DNA from: Mesorhizobium sp. M1B.F.Ca.ET.045.04.1.1
GTDB lineage: Bacteria > Pseudomonadota > Alphaproteobacteria > Rhizobiales > Rhizobiaceae
DNA length: 64,000 nucleotides
Direction of reading: 5' to 3'
Assembly: GCF_003952465.1 (NCBI RefSeq)
Contig: NZ_CP034448.1
Span: 6,921,001 to 6,985,000 of the forward strand
Made by a program: the position numbers and the translations under genes. The notes below the pieces were generated by a model, which worked only from the letters and a program-made list of their open reading frames with translations, ran no database searches and was not told the DNA's origin. Positions 18,370-27,785 of this stretch are shown piece after piece; the stretch's first letter is position 1; every line of letters starts with the position of its first letter.

Positions 18370-19698
18370 TCATGGTGGTACAGCGAGGAGGGAAATATAT
18401 GACACCGGCGGCCGGAGAAGGTCCTCTGGGTCTCCAGGTGATGATCTCATGGTTAAGGGCTGGGCCCCGAGCCGCCCGACTTCCTTCGCTAGCCCCTCGG
18501 CCGCGCAACGCTTGGTATTTTCCCGCATGGCCGAGACCGCAGAGCTGCCAGAAACGTGGCCCGTATCGCGCAAACGCCCCAGAACCTCTTCCCGGATAGT
18601 CTCTGTATGCGCGCCAAGACCCGGCACTGGGCGCAGCGAGGGGCGCTCCGAGTTGAAGATCGCCGCAGGCGCTATCGTCTCGACAGTTCCTTCGGGTGTG
18701 ACGACCTCGACCCTGCGAAGATGGGGATGCTTTGAAAGATCCGCCACTTCGTTCAGTCGGCCATATGCCAAACCGGCTGCCTCAAGCTCCTGCATTGCTT
18801 CGTGGCAGGATAGTTCGGAAAAACGCAGTTCAATGATCTCATCAAGTTGCGCCCCGTGACCGAGGCGCTCCATATTATCGGCAAAACCAGGTGCGCGCGT
18901 GAGCGCCGGCTGCTTCAGGAATTTCTCGCAGAAATTTACCCATTCGCGGTCATTCTGAACCGAAAAGATGACGTCTTTGCCATCGGCACAACGATAGGCG
19001 CCATACGGCGCAAGCGACGGGTGTTTCACGCCAGCGCGTGCCGTGTGGTAGCCGCTATAGTCATGTTGCAGAACCGGCACGTTCATCCAGTCGGCGACGG
19101 CATCGAACAGTGACACCTGAATGCTGGTCCCTTTGCCGGTAACCTCGCGGTAATAGAGTGCCTGAAGAATGGCACTATGCGCCGTCATGCCCGCCGAGAT
19201 GTCGCAAACCGAGACCCCTACACGCGCCGGTCCCTGTTGGGTGCCGGTGATCGCGCACAGACCTGTTTCAGCCTGGACGATGAGATCATAAGCCTTCAAA
19301 TGGGCATACGGGCCTTTCTCCCCGAAACCAGAGATGTCGCAGGTGATCAGCCGCGAAAAACGACGACGGAGATCCGCAGACCCGAAACCCAGTTTTTCGA
19401 TGCTGCCCGGCTTCAGATTCTGGATAAAAACGTCAGCACTGGCAACGAGCGTGTCCAGGACGGCGCGGTCCGCCTCCGACCTCAGGTCCAGACAGACCGA
19501 CTCCTTACCCCGGTTGAGCCAGACGAAGTAAGCGCTCTGTTCCCGCACCAGTTTGTCGTAGTTGCGCGCGAAGTCCCCTTCGGGCCTTTCGACTTTGATC
19601 ACCCGGGCGCCGGCATCGGCAAGGCGAGACGATGCATAAGGCGCGGCCACGGCCTGCTCCACGGCTACGACAGTGATCCCCTCAAGAGCGTTTTGCAT
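18370..19698 (-). CDS. CaiB/BaiF family (class III) CoA transferase
   Basis: Moves CoA between acyl donors; in this context mesaconate is the likely acceptor, because the gene follows methylaspartate ammonia-lyase by 15 nt. Family motifs: LEGITVVAVEQAVAAPYASS, ADAGARVIKVERPEGDFAR, NRGKESVCLDL, ADVFIQNLKPGSIEKLGFG, and ISGFGEKGPYA. The catalytic Asp is expected in KAYDLIVQAETGL. The family usually ends near LGAHTETIREEVLGRL; about 50 further residues (from SGSSAV) are unlike it and may be readthrough into rearranged DNA, so the natural stop may be lost. A short fragment of a related gene lies at 54.13-54.18 kb. Confidence 0.85.
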   Translation of the reverse strand: MQNALEGITVVAVEQAVAAPYASSRLADAGARVIKVERPEGDFARNYDKLVREQSAYFVWLNRGKESVCLDLRSEADRAVLDTLVASADVFIQNLKPGSIEKLGFGSADLRRRFSRLITCDISGFGEKGPYAHLKAYDLIVQAETGLCAITGTQQGPARVGVSVCDISAGMTAHSAILQALYYREVTGKGTSIQVSLFDAVADWMNVPVLQHDYSGYHTARAGVKHPSLAPYGAYRCADGKDVIFSVQNDREWVNFCEKFLKQPALTRAPGFADNMERLGHGAQLDEIIELRFSELSCHEAMQELEAAGLAYGRLNEVADLSKHPHLRRVEVVTPEGTVETIAPAAIFNSERPSLRPVPGLGAHTETIREEVLGRLRDTGHVSGSSAVSAMRENTKRCAAEGLAKEVGRLGAQPLTMRSSPGDPEDLLRPPVSYISLLAVPP

Positions 19699-19713
19699 GC
19701 GACACCGTGCTTT

Positions 19714-20967
19714 TCATCCAACGTTTATGGCTTGAGACCGGCGACGGTCCAGCATCGCAAGCAACCGGCTTTGTTCGTTCCCGACAATTGAGAATGCCTC
19801 GTCGACACCCATTCCGGGCTTTGCAAGCATCATGTCGGCCTGGGTTGCCACGGATACGTGGACAGAAGCTTGGGCGGAGAGATCTGTCTCGGTACAGCTT
19901 CCTCCGACATACGCTCCGACCTTGTTTTTCTTGCAGAGGAGAACGGCCCGCGCTGTGTCGGCAATTGAACCGACATCGGGCGTCTTGATCTGGACAAGAT
20001 GCGTGGCTTTCGCTTCTGCGAAGAGCCGAATATCTTCAAGCGTATTGCATCTCTCATCCACGACAAGGCGTGCGTTGGAGCCCCGGTTGTCCAAGATCGA
20101 TACGATCTTGGCGTAGTTCTCAATTTGAGCTTGCGTCGAACCAAAATCCGCCGGGGACTCGATGTTGAGCGTGAAATCCGGGACCGTATCTGCAACCTTG
20201 CAGATAAAGTCGGCGATGCTTTGCGGCTCCAGGCCGATTTCCTGGCCGATCCAGCCATACACATCGAAATGCAGCACCGGATGATACCCCGGGCGGCCGA
20301 TTTGGCGCGTACGCGTTGCAACCCACTTCACGAACTCCATGAAGGCTTGCCCGTCGATGCCGAATTTCTGCCGTGAGTTGATCAGACCGTGGGGAAGCAC
20401 ATCCACGGCTTTCAAAACCATTTTGTCGACGTTGATTTCTCGCGAGTCACCGCTCTGGCAGTAAATTGGGACTCGGGACGTGGGTAACTGCAGCCCGAAC
20501 TCACTACATATGATCTCTGCCATCGTCTTACGGTGGAGATGGGCGGCTGCGCGAAGAAGAGCTTGGCTGACGCCATACTCTATAGCCAGAGGTAGACGCC
20601 GATGTTCGACGAGCTGAAAAGCGTTCGTGCAGGAATCACGAAACTGAGTGGCATCGACATCAAGAAGCCGCGGTACGACAGCGCGTGAGGTAAGATCCGA
20701 GATTTGATTGGTGTCGAACACAAGGCCGCGTCCACCTGCACCGGAGTACTGGACGTTCATCATGTCGCCCCAAACGACGGTTTCGTCGGTAAGAACCAGC
20801 CCGACACTGAGCGACGATGCCGGAATGCGAATTCGATCAAACCCAGGCGTAGTCGGTGTGCCGACATAGATGAAGCCGTCCTGGGTCGCGCCGGACCTAA
20901 TGGCAGCTTGATCGTCATAAAAGAACGCGCCGTTGCCAGGCGCAAGAAGGACGTCTTTGATCTGCAC
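19714..20967 (-). CDS. Methylaspartate ammonia-lyase
   Basis: Enolase-superfamily enzyme that turns threo-3-methyl-L-aspartate into mesaconate and ammonia (EC 4.3.1.2). The 417-residue length is normal. Motifs: DVLLAPGNGAFFYDDQAAI, GFIYVGTP, VQYSGAGGRG, VPIYCQSGD, NVDKMVLKAVDVLPHGLINS, VLHFDVYGWIG, VVDERCNTLEDI, VQIKTPDVG with the catalytic Lys, and GAYVGGSCTETDLSA; LHFDVY, NIESP and VDER carry the metal ligands. First gene of an operon with the CoA transferase. The usual upstream enzyme, glutamate mutase, is not in the window, so the source of methylaspartate is unknown. Repeat D copy 2 lies 59 nt before the start. Confidence 0.92.
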   Translation of the reverse strand: MQIKDVLLAPGNGAFFYDDQAAIRSGATQDGFIYVGTPTTPGFDRIRIPASSLSVGLVLTDETVVWGDMMNVQYSGAGGRGLVFDTNQISDLTSRAVVPRLLDVDATQFRDSCTNAFQLVEHRRLPLAIEYGVSQALLRAAAHLHRKTMAEIICSEFGLQLPTSRVPIYCQSGDSREINVDKMVLKAVDVLPHGLINSRQKFGIDGQAFMEFVKWVATRTRQIGRPGYHPVLHFDVYGWIGQEIGLEPQSIADFICKVADTVPDFTLNIESPADFGSTQAQIENYAKIVSILDNRGSNARLVVDERCNTLEDIRLFAEAKATHLVQIKTPDVGSIADTARAVLLCKKNKVGAYVGGSCTETDLSAQASVHVSVATQADMMLAKPGMGVDEAFSIVGNEQSRLLAMLDRRRSQAINVG

Positions 20968-21025
20968 TTCACTTCGCTCGATTCATTTAGAGCCATTGAT
21001 GGGCGCACACACCAGCTGAACGCTA

Positions 21026-21102
21026 AGTATGCGCTACTTGGGGCAGAGTTCGCCAATATAGAGTCCGGGACGGCACTATCGCGTTTTCAGATGGACACGT
21101 CC
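21026..21102 (-). repeat. Upstream repeat D, copy 2
   Basis: Same blocks as 18196-18271, 59 nt upstream of the methylaspartate ammonia-lyase ATG. The rest of the 336-nt gap to the amidohydrolase shows no gene. Confidence 0.55.
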
Positions 21103-21303
21103 ACCCGCTGCTTTGGCCTGAGAGTAGCGAGCGCGCATTTGGAGATGCGTCAGACATCTCTTTCCATGCATCCAAGGTCTCATTCCGAGCCGTTTGCCAG
21201 ACACCCATCCGGGTCCACGTTATCTTTGTCGAGAGTTTGGTCGATGGCTCTGGATCTTGACTACCGCTCCGATCAATTCTGGGCAGTGGTCAGCTACAGG
21301 GGT

Positions 21304-22467
21304 TCATGCCTTCAATGTCGTCTCGACGAGGCTTATCCAGTAGCCAATCCCGTAAGGGAGGGCTTCGTCGTTGAAGTCGTAAGCCGGGTTGTGTACGGCT
21401 GCTGTCGATCCGTTCCCGAGCCATATCATCGCGCCAGGCCGCGCTTCGAGCATATAGGCGAAATCTTCTGAGCCCATTAGAGGCTTGACCTTGTCATTCA
21501 CGGCACCCGAGCCGACGAGGTTTCGAGCAGCCGCGACTGCCAGACTAGTCTGCTCGGTATGATTGATGGTCATCGGTTCGAGGCGCCGGTATTTCAGCTC
21601 AACATCTGCGCCGAACCCCTGCGCGATGCCTCGAGCGGACGCCAGAATCTGATGCTCGACGAAGTCTCGCATGCTCGGCAGCAGCGTCCTAACAGTGCCC
21701 GACAACTCGACCGTATCGGGGATGATGTTGTAGGCCTGCGCGGCGCTCAGTTTTGTGACGGAAATGACGAGCGATTCCGTGGGATCTGTGTAGCGAGACA
21801 CCAAGGTCTGCAGCCCGAGAATGATCTGCGCTCCAATAACGACCGGATCGATTGTAAGATGTGGGATTGCCGCATGCCCCCCTCTACCCCTTATCGTAAT
21901 ATCGAACTCATCGAGCGCAGCCAATATTGGCCCATCAGCGATGGCGAATTTCCCGACGTCGAGACCCGGCGAGTTGTGCATGCCAAAGACCTGTGAGATG
22001 CCAAAGCGGTCCATAATCCCTTCCTGCACCATCTTCTGACCGCCTCGCCCATCTTCTTCAGCTGGCTGGAAGATCAAGGCGACCGTGCCTTTGAAGTTCC
22101 GCGTTTTAGCAAGATGCTTTGCTGCCCCAAGAAGCATAGCTGTATGGCCATCATGGCCGCAGGCATGCATCTTGCCGGGCACCCGGGAGGACCACGGCTT
22201 GTTTGATGCTTCTGCAATCGGTAAGGCGTCCATATCTGCCCTCAGGCCGACAGTCGGACCCTCTCCGCCTTCGCCTTGGATCAGTGCGACGACCCCAGTC
22301 TCAGCAATCCCGGTTTCGATGTGATTGATACCGAAAGAAGCCAGCTTCTCTGCAACGAAGTTGGCCGTGTTATGCAATCGATAATCGAGCTCTGGGTATT
22401 GATGCAGATGACGTCGCCACCCGGCGACCTCAGATTGCAATTCTCTCAAATTTTCAAACTTCTGCAT
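21304..22467 (-). CDS. M20 family amidohydrolase (hippurate / N-acyl-amino-acid hydrolase type)
   Basis: Metal-dependent amidohydrolase that releases amino acids from N-acyl or N-blocked forms. The 387-residue product has RRHLHQYPELDY, VGLRADMDALPI, the metal motif HACGHDGHTAMLLGAA, IFQPAEEDGRGG, GMHNSPGLDVG, GGHAAIPHLTIDPV and the C-terminal GSEDFAYMLEARPGAMIWLG. The Cys, His and Glu metal ligands of the family are all present. Cytoplasmic (no signal). Its true substrate cannot be read from sequence. Repeat A lies 68 nt upstream of the start. Confidence 0.9.
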   Translation of the reverse strand: MQKFENLRELQSEVAGWRRHLHQYPELDYRLHNTANFVAEKLASFGINHIETGIAETGVVALIQGEGGEGPTVGLRADMDALPIAEASNKPWSSRVPGKMHACGHDGHTAMLLGAAKHLAKTRNFKGTVALIFQPAEEDGRGGQKMVQEGIMDRFGISQVFGMHNSPGLDVGKFAIADGPILAALDEFDITIRGRGGHAAIPHLTIDPVVIGAQIILGLQTLVSRYTDPTESLVISVTKLSAAQAYNIIPDTVELSGTVRTLLPSMRDFVEHQILASARGIAQGFGADVELKYRRLEPMTINHTEQTSLAVAAARNLVGSGAVNDKVKPLMGSEDFAYMLEARPGAMIWLGNGSTAAVHNPAYDFNDEALPYGIGYWISLVETTLKA

Positions 22468-22534
22468 CTATCAAGTCCTGGCTGGGTTGGCCGCCGCACA
22501 TTCGTTACAGAGGACCATCAATCGGCCAACAACG

Positions 22535-22579
22535 TGCGTCAAACGCAGTTTGTATATCGTAGTCATCTAGGAGCGAGAT
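22535..22579 (-). repeat. Upstream repeat A (family A/B/C), copy A
   Basis: tgcgtcaaacgcagtttgta ... catctaggagcgagat. Near-identical 44-45-nt copies lie at 30088-30131 and 57512-57556. Read on the minus strand it places TTTGACGCA, a possible -35-like element, about 70 nt before the amidohydrolase start. Likely a shared promoter or operator. Confidence 0.6.
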
Positions 22580-22606
22580 TGTTCACGGAACAGATTTTGG
22601 GGTGCC

Positions 22607-24040
22607 TTAAGTCGGGGGGTGAGCACGTCTGCCGGTATTTCGGGCCGATCGCCTAGGGGCGGCGCCACGAGCCGAGACGCCCTGGGTGCTCTTTGCCTGG
22701 GCTATTGCCCGCTCGCTGCGCAAGCGGGCACGCGCGGCAGACGTTTTGGCGGCATCGACCTCGCCGTCGGTGAAGATCACGCCGTATTTCGCCTCAAGGT
22801 GAGCGCGCATGCTGTAGCCTTCGAGCAGATCGTAGCGGATGTCGTCGAGCGATCGATCGAGCGGATCGCCATAGCCACCGCCCGACGGCGAAACGTGACG
22901 GAAGATATCGCCCTTCAGCAGTTCATAGGGCTCGGTCACGAGCACCGGCAGGCGGATCCGCTCGCGCCGTCCTTGCGCGACAACGTGCTGTCCGGGCCGG
23001 CACCGACCTCACCACCGAAGAGACCATGCGGCGGGAAGGCGAGCTTGTCGGACCGCAGCGACAAAATGCCATCCTCGCCAAGGAATTCATATTCGCGAAT
23101 GAAGGAGTTGCCACCGCGCTGGCGACGGCACCGCCGGTGTCGGAGACCGTGCCGTAGTTGCGGATGCGGAGGGGTAACTCGCCTCGATCATCTCGATCGG
23201 CACATTCGCCTGGTTGCGCCCATGTGCGGTACCCCGACCTGGCCATCATGCGACTGACCAGCGCCCCAGGTGCCCATGACCGTCTCGGTGAAGACATAGG
23301 GGCTTGCCGTTATGCCAGCCACCGAAGGTCGGGACGCTCGATCCGCCCATCCCGTCGGCGGTGAAGCGATCGGGCAACGGAGCCGCGAGTGCCCCGAACA
23401 TCGCATCGATAATTCGGTAGCCGGTAATTCCGCGCGCGCCGCAGGGCGCGGGATGCACGGAATTGCGGCGGTGCCAAGCGGCGCGGCGACGACTATGGCG
23501 CGCTCGAAGCCGCGACAGTTCGGTATTTCCGACTTCATCACCGAGCGCAGCGCGGTATAGACACTTGCTTTGGTAAAGGGGAGCGGGGTGTTGATGCCGT
23601 CCTTGACCGGCTTCGACGATCCAGCGAAGTCGACCGACAGTCGATTGCCGTTGATCGTGACCGCCAACTTGATGATGATCGGCTCGGGCGTTTTGCCGAG
23701 CCCGTCGATGTGATCGGTGAATGTGTAAACGCCATCGGGTAGCTCGGTGATCTAAGCGCGCGTGAGCCGCTCGGCGTAATTATGAAGTTCCTCCGCGTAG
23801 GCAAGGATTTCCGTCAGGCCATAATGCCCGAGCAACTCCATGAAGGACCGGCGACCGGCCGTGCAGGCAGCCATTTGTGCCTTTCAGATCGCCTAGGACA
23901 ATACCTGGGACGCGGACGTTGAAGCCGATAATCTCCCAGATCGCCTCGTTCAGGACGCCGCCGTCGTAGAGCTTAAGAACGGCAAGCGGAGCCTTCCTGG
24001 AAAATCTCGGTCGCACCGAGCGCATTCGAGCCCGATTGCG
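22607..24040 (-). pseudogene. Second hydantoinase B-type gene, 5' deleted, many frameshifts
   Basis: HyuB (N-methylhydantoinase B / 5-oxoprolinase C-terminal family) text in several frames: NALGATEIFQEG, LKLYDGGVLNEAIWEIIGFN, RVPGIVLGDLKG, LSVDFAGSSKPVKDGINTPL, ALRSVMKSEIPNCRGFE, PAPCGARGITGYRIIDAMFG, FTADGMGGSS, and the C-terminus YELLKGDIFRHVSPSGGGYG then DPLDRS. About 140 N-terminal residues are missing; the remainder starts directly after the dctP fragment. Several breaks are single missing bases in short runs. Clearly non-functional as read. Confidence 0.85.
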
Positions 24041-24044
24041 TTCT

Positions 24045-24276
24045 CCTTGTGGAGTTGCTCAGACGGATGGACAGTGACGATGAGATCGCCGCCGGAATAC
24101 TCCTCGACCTGTTCGGCGAAGACTTTGTGTGTCTTGCCCTCGGAGCTGTCGGGCTGTTTCGTGGCCAAACACCACCCGGTCGGTGTGTGAGCCGCAGCCG
24201 AGAACGCTTGCGAAACGGCCATGAACGACAGCGCCCGGATTTTCGCTGCGGCAATGTCAAAGCCCTTCAAATTCAT
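24045..24276 (-). pseudogene. TRAP transporter solute-binding protein (DctP type), N-terminal fragment
   Basis: The minus strand reads a signal-peptide-like start (LSFMAVSQAFSAAAHTPTGW) and HKVFAEQVEEYSGGDLIVTV, HPSEQLHKENA, the typical beginning of DctP-family periplasmic binding proteins. After about 75 codons it passes into the middle of a hyuB gene. Its ATG overlaps the stop of hyuB (24273) as ATGA, so it was the third gene of a hyuA-hyuB-dctP operon before a deletion removed the rest of the transporter. Confidence 0.7.
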
Positions 24277-25866
24277 TCCTTCGGTTCTCTTCTACCGGTC
24301 GGAGCTCCCCAACCACCTCCCCCAGGCGTTTCCAGGATGACCGCATCTCCAGCGTCGAGGGTCATCGTTCCCTTGCTGGGCGCCCTCGTGAGCTCTCCCT
24401 TTTTTTCTATCCAATTGCGTTCTGTCGCCCCCACCATGCCACCATGCAGGCCATAGGGGTTGAACCGGCGACGATCGGTCTGCAACGAGACACGCGCTTC
24501 GTGCCCGATGACACGCAGCGAGCGGATGACGCCGTCACCGCCACGATTGGCGCCTTCTCCCCCAGAGTTTTCGCGCAGCTCGTAGCGTTCCACCCTCATC
24601 GGGTAGCTGATTTCTAGCGCCTCGATCGGCGTGTTGAGCGTGTTCGACATGTTGGCGTGCACCGCGCTCATGCCAGGGCCCATCGGCCGCCCGCCCTGGC
24701 CGCCGCAGATTGTCTCAATGTAAGTGTACGGTTTGCCGTTGCGCGGGTCGACCGCCGACGCCGACGAGGTTCATCGTCCCTTGGCTCGCGGCGGCGATCC
24801 GGTCCGGCGCGAATTGCGAGAACGCCTTCAGTACCGTGTCGGCCAGACGCTGCGTCGTCTCGGTGTTGGCGGCGCAAACGGCGGCCGGCATCTTTGCGTC
24901 GAGAAACGAGCCCTCAGGAATCAGGATCGTGACCGGGCGCATGACGCCGGAATTCGGCGGCAGCGTCGGGTCCATCAGGATCTTGATGGAGTAGAAGACC
25001 GATGAATGAACCATCGCCTGGACGGCGTTGATGTTACCGCGCCGCAAGCGCGAAGACCCGGTGAAGTCAAGCACCATCTTATCAGGCATGACATCCACGC
25101 GCAGTTTGATCACGACCGGATCGTCGCTCGAGCCGTCGTCGTCGAGGCAGTCCTCCGACGTCCAGCTGCCGCTCGGAAGTTCGGCTAGCCGCTTCAGCAC
25201 GCGACGTTCCGTGTAGTCGAGAATGGCAGCGAAGCCGTCTTCGAGCGTTTGAGAGCCGATGCGATGGGCCAGTTCGTCAATGCGGCGAATGCCGATCCGG
25301 AGCGCTGCGAGCTGGGCGTTGATGTCGCCCTTACGCTCTTCCGGCGTCCGCACGTTGGCGAGGATCATTGCCATAATGTCGGTCTGCTCGGTACCCTGAC
25401 GATAGAGGCGAACGGGCGGAATGATGAGGCCTTCCTGGAAAATCTCGGTCGAGCGGCCCGGCATCGAGCCCGGCTCCATGCCGCCGACGTCGGAGTGATG
25501 CGCGCGGGTTGCGACATAGGCGATGCAGCGGCCTTCGACGAACACGGGAGCGACTAGCGTGATGTCGGGCAGATGCGCGCCACCGACGTAGGGGTCGTTG
25601 AGAATGACGACGTCACCCTGTGCCAGTGGTTCAATGAGGGCGAGGGTCGGACCAACCGCCCTCAGCATCGAGCCCAGATGGACGGGCACGTGCTCAGCCT
25701 GCGCAACGAGTTGCGCCTTGGCATCGAAGATCGCGCAGGAGGCATCCATGCGTTCCTTGATGTTCGGCGAGAATGATGTCAGCTTCAGGACGACACCCAT
25801 TTCCTGAGCCGTCGCTTCAAGGCCGTTTTTGAGGACTTCGAGGCGGAGGGGATCAAACCCGGTCAT
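24273..25866 (-). pseudogene. Hydantoinase B / oxoprolinase-type subunit, one frameshift
   Basis: B subunit of the ATP-dependent N-methylhydantoinase/5-oxoprolinase family. The first 383 codons are open: FDPLRLEVLKNGLEATAQEM, AQAEHVPVHLGSML, GDVVILNDPYVGGAHLPDIT, HHSDVGGMEPGSMPG, STEIFQEGLIIPPV. Near 24755 one extra G in gtcggcggtcg shifts the frame; the expected VDPRNGKPYTYIETICGGQG then GRPMGPGMSAVH resumes in another frame and runs through LEISYPMRVERYELRENSGG to the C-terminus ILETPGGGGWGAP. ATG 25866 overlaps the hyuA stop. Except for this one base it looks complete, so it could be functional if the base is an error. Confidence 0.85.
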
Positions 25867-27654
25867 TGCGCAACCTCAACGATCATGTTGCCGGACACAT
25901 GGACGGTCAATCGGTCGCCGGGATAAAGAATGGTCGTCGCCGAGATTTCCTCAACCACCGCAGGACCGCAAATCGTGTTGCCGGCCAGAAGCGCGGCGCG
26001 ATCGTAGATCGGCGCGTCCTGGAATTCGCCCCTTTCGAGCTGATTGAACGGCTCGAAATAGATCTTGCGCGATCCCTTGAGTGCGGCTGGAGGCGGTAGC
26101 GACATTCCCTCGGCGAGCTTCGGCAAGACCGGCGTGTCGATCCGGCCGATGCCGGTCACGCCGATACCCACGATTTCGATCGGGTTCGAGGGATCCGCAT
26201 GGCCGAAGCGTGCAGCGTGGGCGGCGTGGAAGTTGTCCGGAAGCTTGTCCCAGAAATGCTTATCGGTTATGTCGACGAGGATCGGCAGGTCGTAGCTCTG
26301 GCCGAGGTAGCGCACGTCGATCTTGACCTCGATGTCGCGCTTTTCCTGCCGCACGCCGTCATGGTCGAGATGCGCGTTCGCCTTAGCAACCTGCGAGCGG
26401 ATGATGGTCGATCGGGTTGGCGATCTTTTCCTCGATAACCTTGCGCGCAGCCGCCAGATCGAGACCGAGATCGCCACCGAGTCGCGACTTCTCGTCGAAG
26501 CGACCGAGCACGAGATTGGCGTCGGTAACGGTTGGCAGGATCCCGCCGCGGCCGTAGCAGACTGGCCACGGCACGGCTTCCGCACTCATCGGACCGACGC
26601 GCAACGCGCCGCCGTCGTCGATCCAGGCGATTGAGCCACCGCCCGCGCCGATTGCATTGATATCGATGACCGGTAGCCGGATAGGCACTGTCTCCAGGCT
26701 CGCCGAACGCGTGATTTCCGGGCGCCCGTTGCGGATGAGGCTGATGTCGGTCGAGGTGCCGCCGATATCCATGGTGATGATGTCAGGAATCCCGGCGAGT
26801 TGGGCCACATGGGCACTGGCGACGACGCCGCCGGCCGGCCCGGACAGGACTGTGTGCACTGGCTTTATCCGCGCGCTGTCGAGGCTCATGAGACCGCCTG
26901 CCGCGTCCATGACCATCATTGGCTTTTCGCTGGAAAGCGCGAGCCCCTCCCGCGCATCTACGAGCATACCGTGCAGCGACTCCAGGTATTTTCTGCATAA
27001 CGGGGCGGAGATAGGCGTTCAGGACCGTCGTCGACGCCCGCTCGTACTCGCGGAATTCCGAATTGATCTCGGTGGAGATGCAGATGGCGACGCCAGGAAG
27101 CGACTCTTCGAGGATCTTGCGTACGCGCTCCTCGTGAGTCGGATTGGCATAGGAGTGCAGGAACAGGACGCCGACAGCCTCTACATTGGCCGCCTTGATC
27201 GCAGCGGCGACCTCATGCACATCCGCCTCGTTGAGCGGCTCGATTTCCGTGCCGCCCGGCGCCAGACGACCGCGGACGGTGAAGCAGAGGTCCCGCGGTA
27301 CCAGTTGCTCGGGCGGACGATTGTAATGTCGAACAGTGTCGGTCGATTCTGCCGGCCGATCAGAAGGATATCACGGAAGCCGCGATTGGTCACGAAGGCC
27401 GTGCGCGCTCCCTTGCGCTGAATGACGGCGTTCGTCGCCGTGGTCATGCCATGGCCGACGTAAACGACCTCACTCCCGGTGCCGCCCTGCAGAAGAAGAG
27501 CCCGCTTCAGCCCGGTCACGGTGCCCTGCGCACGATTGACAGGCGTGGTCGACACCTTGGAAACCGTTATGGTCTGGGTAGCCTCGTCGTATGCGATGCT
27601 GTCGGTGAATGTGCCACCGACGTCCGATGCACACGAATGCGCCTGCTCATTCAC
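25863..27654 (-). pseudogene. Hydantoinase A / oxoprolinase-type subunit, frameshifts and internal deletion
   Basis: A subunit, carrying the ATP-binding actin-like fold. The start ASDVGGTFTDSIAYDEAT with TTNAV-like ATNAVIQRKGARTAFVTNRG is typical. Further text appears in other frames: VGVLFLHSYANPTHEERV, EYERASTTVLNAYLRPV, KPVHTVLSGPAGGVVASAHV, DIGGTSTDISLIRNG, VIDINAIGAGGGSIAWID. After ARKVIEEKIANPID the segment with the usual VAFGGAGPLHA motif is missing, and the frame changes to the C-terminal MRYLGQSY-like VRYLGQSYDLPILVDIT. Total length is about 100 codons short of the family norm. Compare the intact paralogue at 49360-51441. Confidence 0.85.
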
Positions 27655-27660
27655 CGCTTT

Positions 27661-27682
27661 GTAACGATAACGTTTCCGTTAC
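27661..27682. promoter_or_regulatory. Palindromic operator in the hyuA/TetR divergent gap
   Basis: GTAACG-at-AACGTT-tc-CGTTAC is a 22-bp palindrome (18 of 22 positions symmetric) centred between the divergent hyuA-type gene and the TetR gene, 7 nt before the hyuA ATG. Its size and place fit a TetR-family binding site controlling both genes. Confidence 0.65.
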
Positions 27683-27785
27683 CGTAAGCAATGCTGTATG
27701 GTCTGGCAAGACATATTATGGGCAGGCCTCGCAGTTTTCTTTTAGGAAACAAACTAAGTTTTCGTCCGATTCGAAAGGCAAACGT

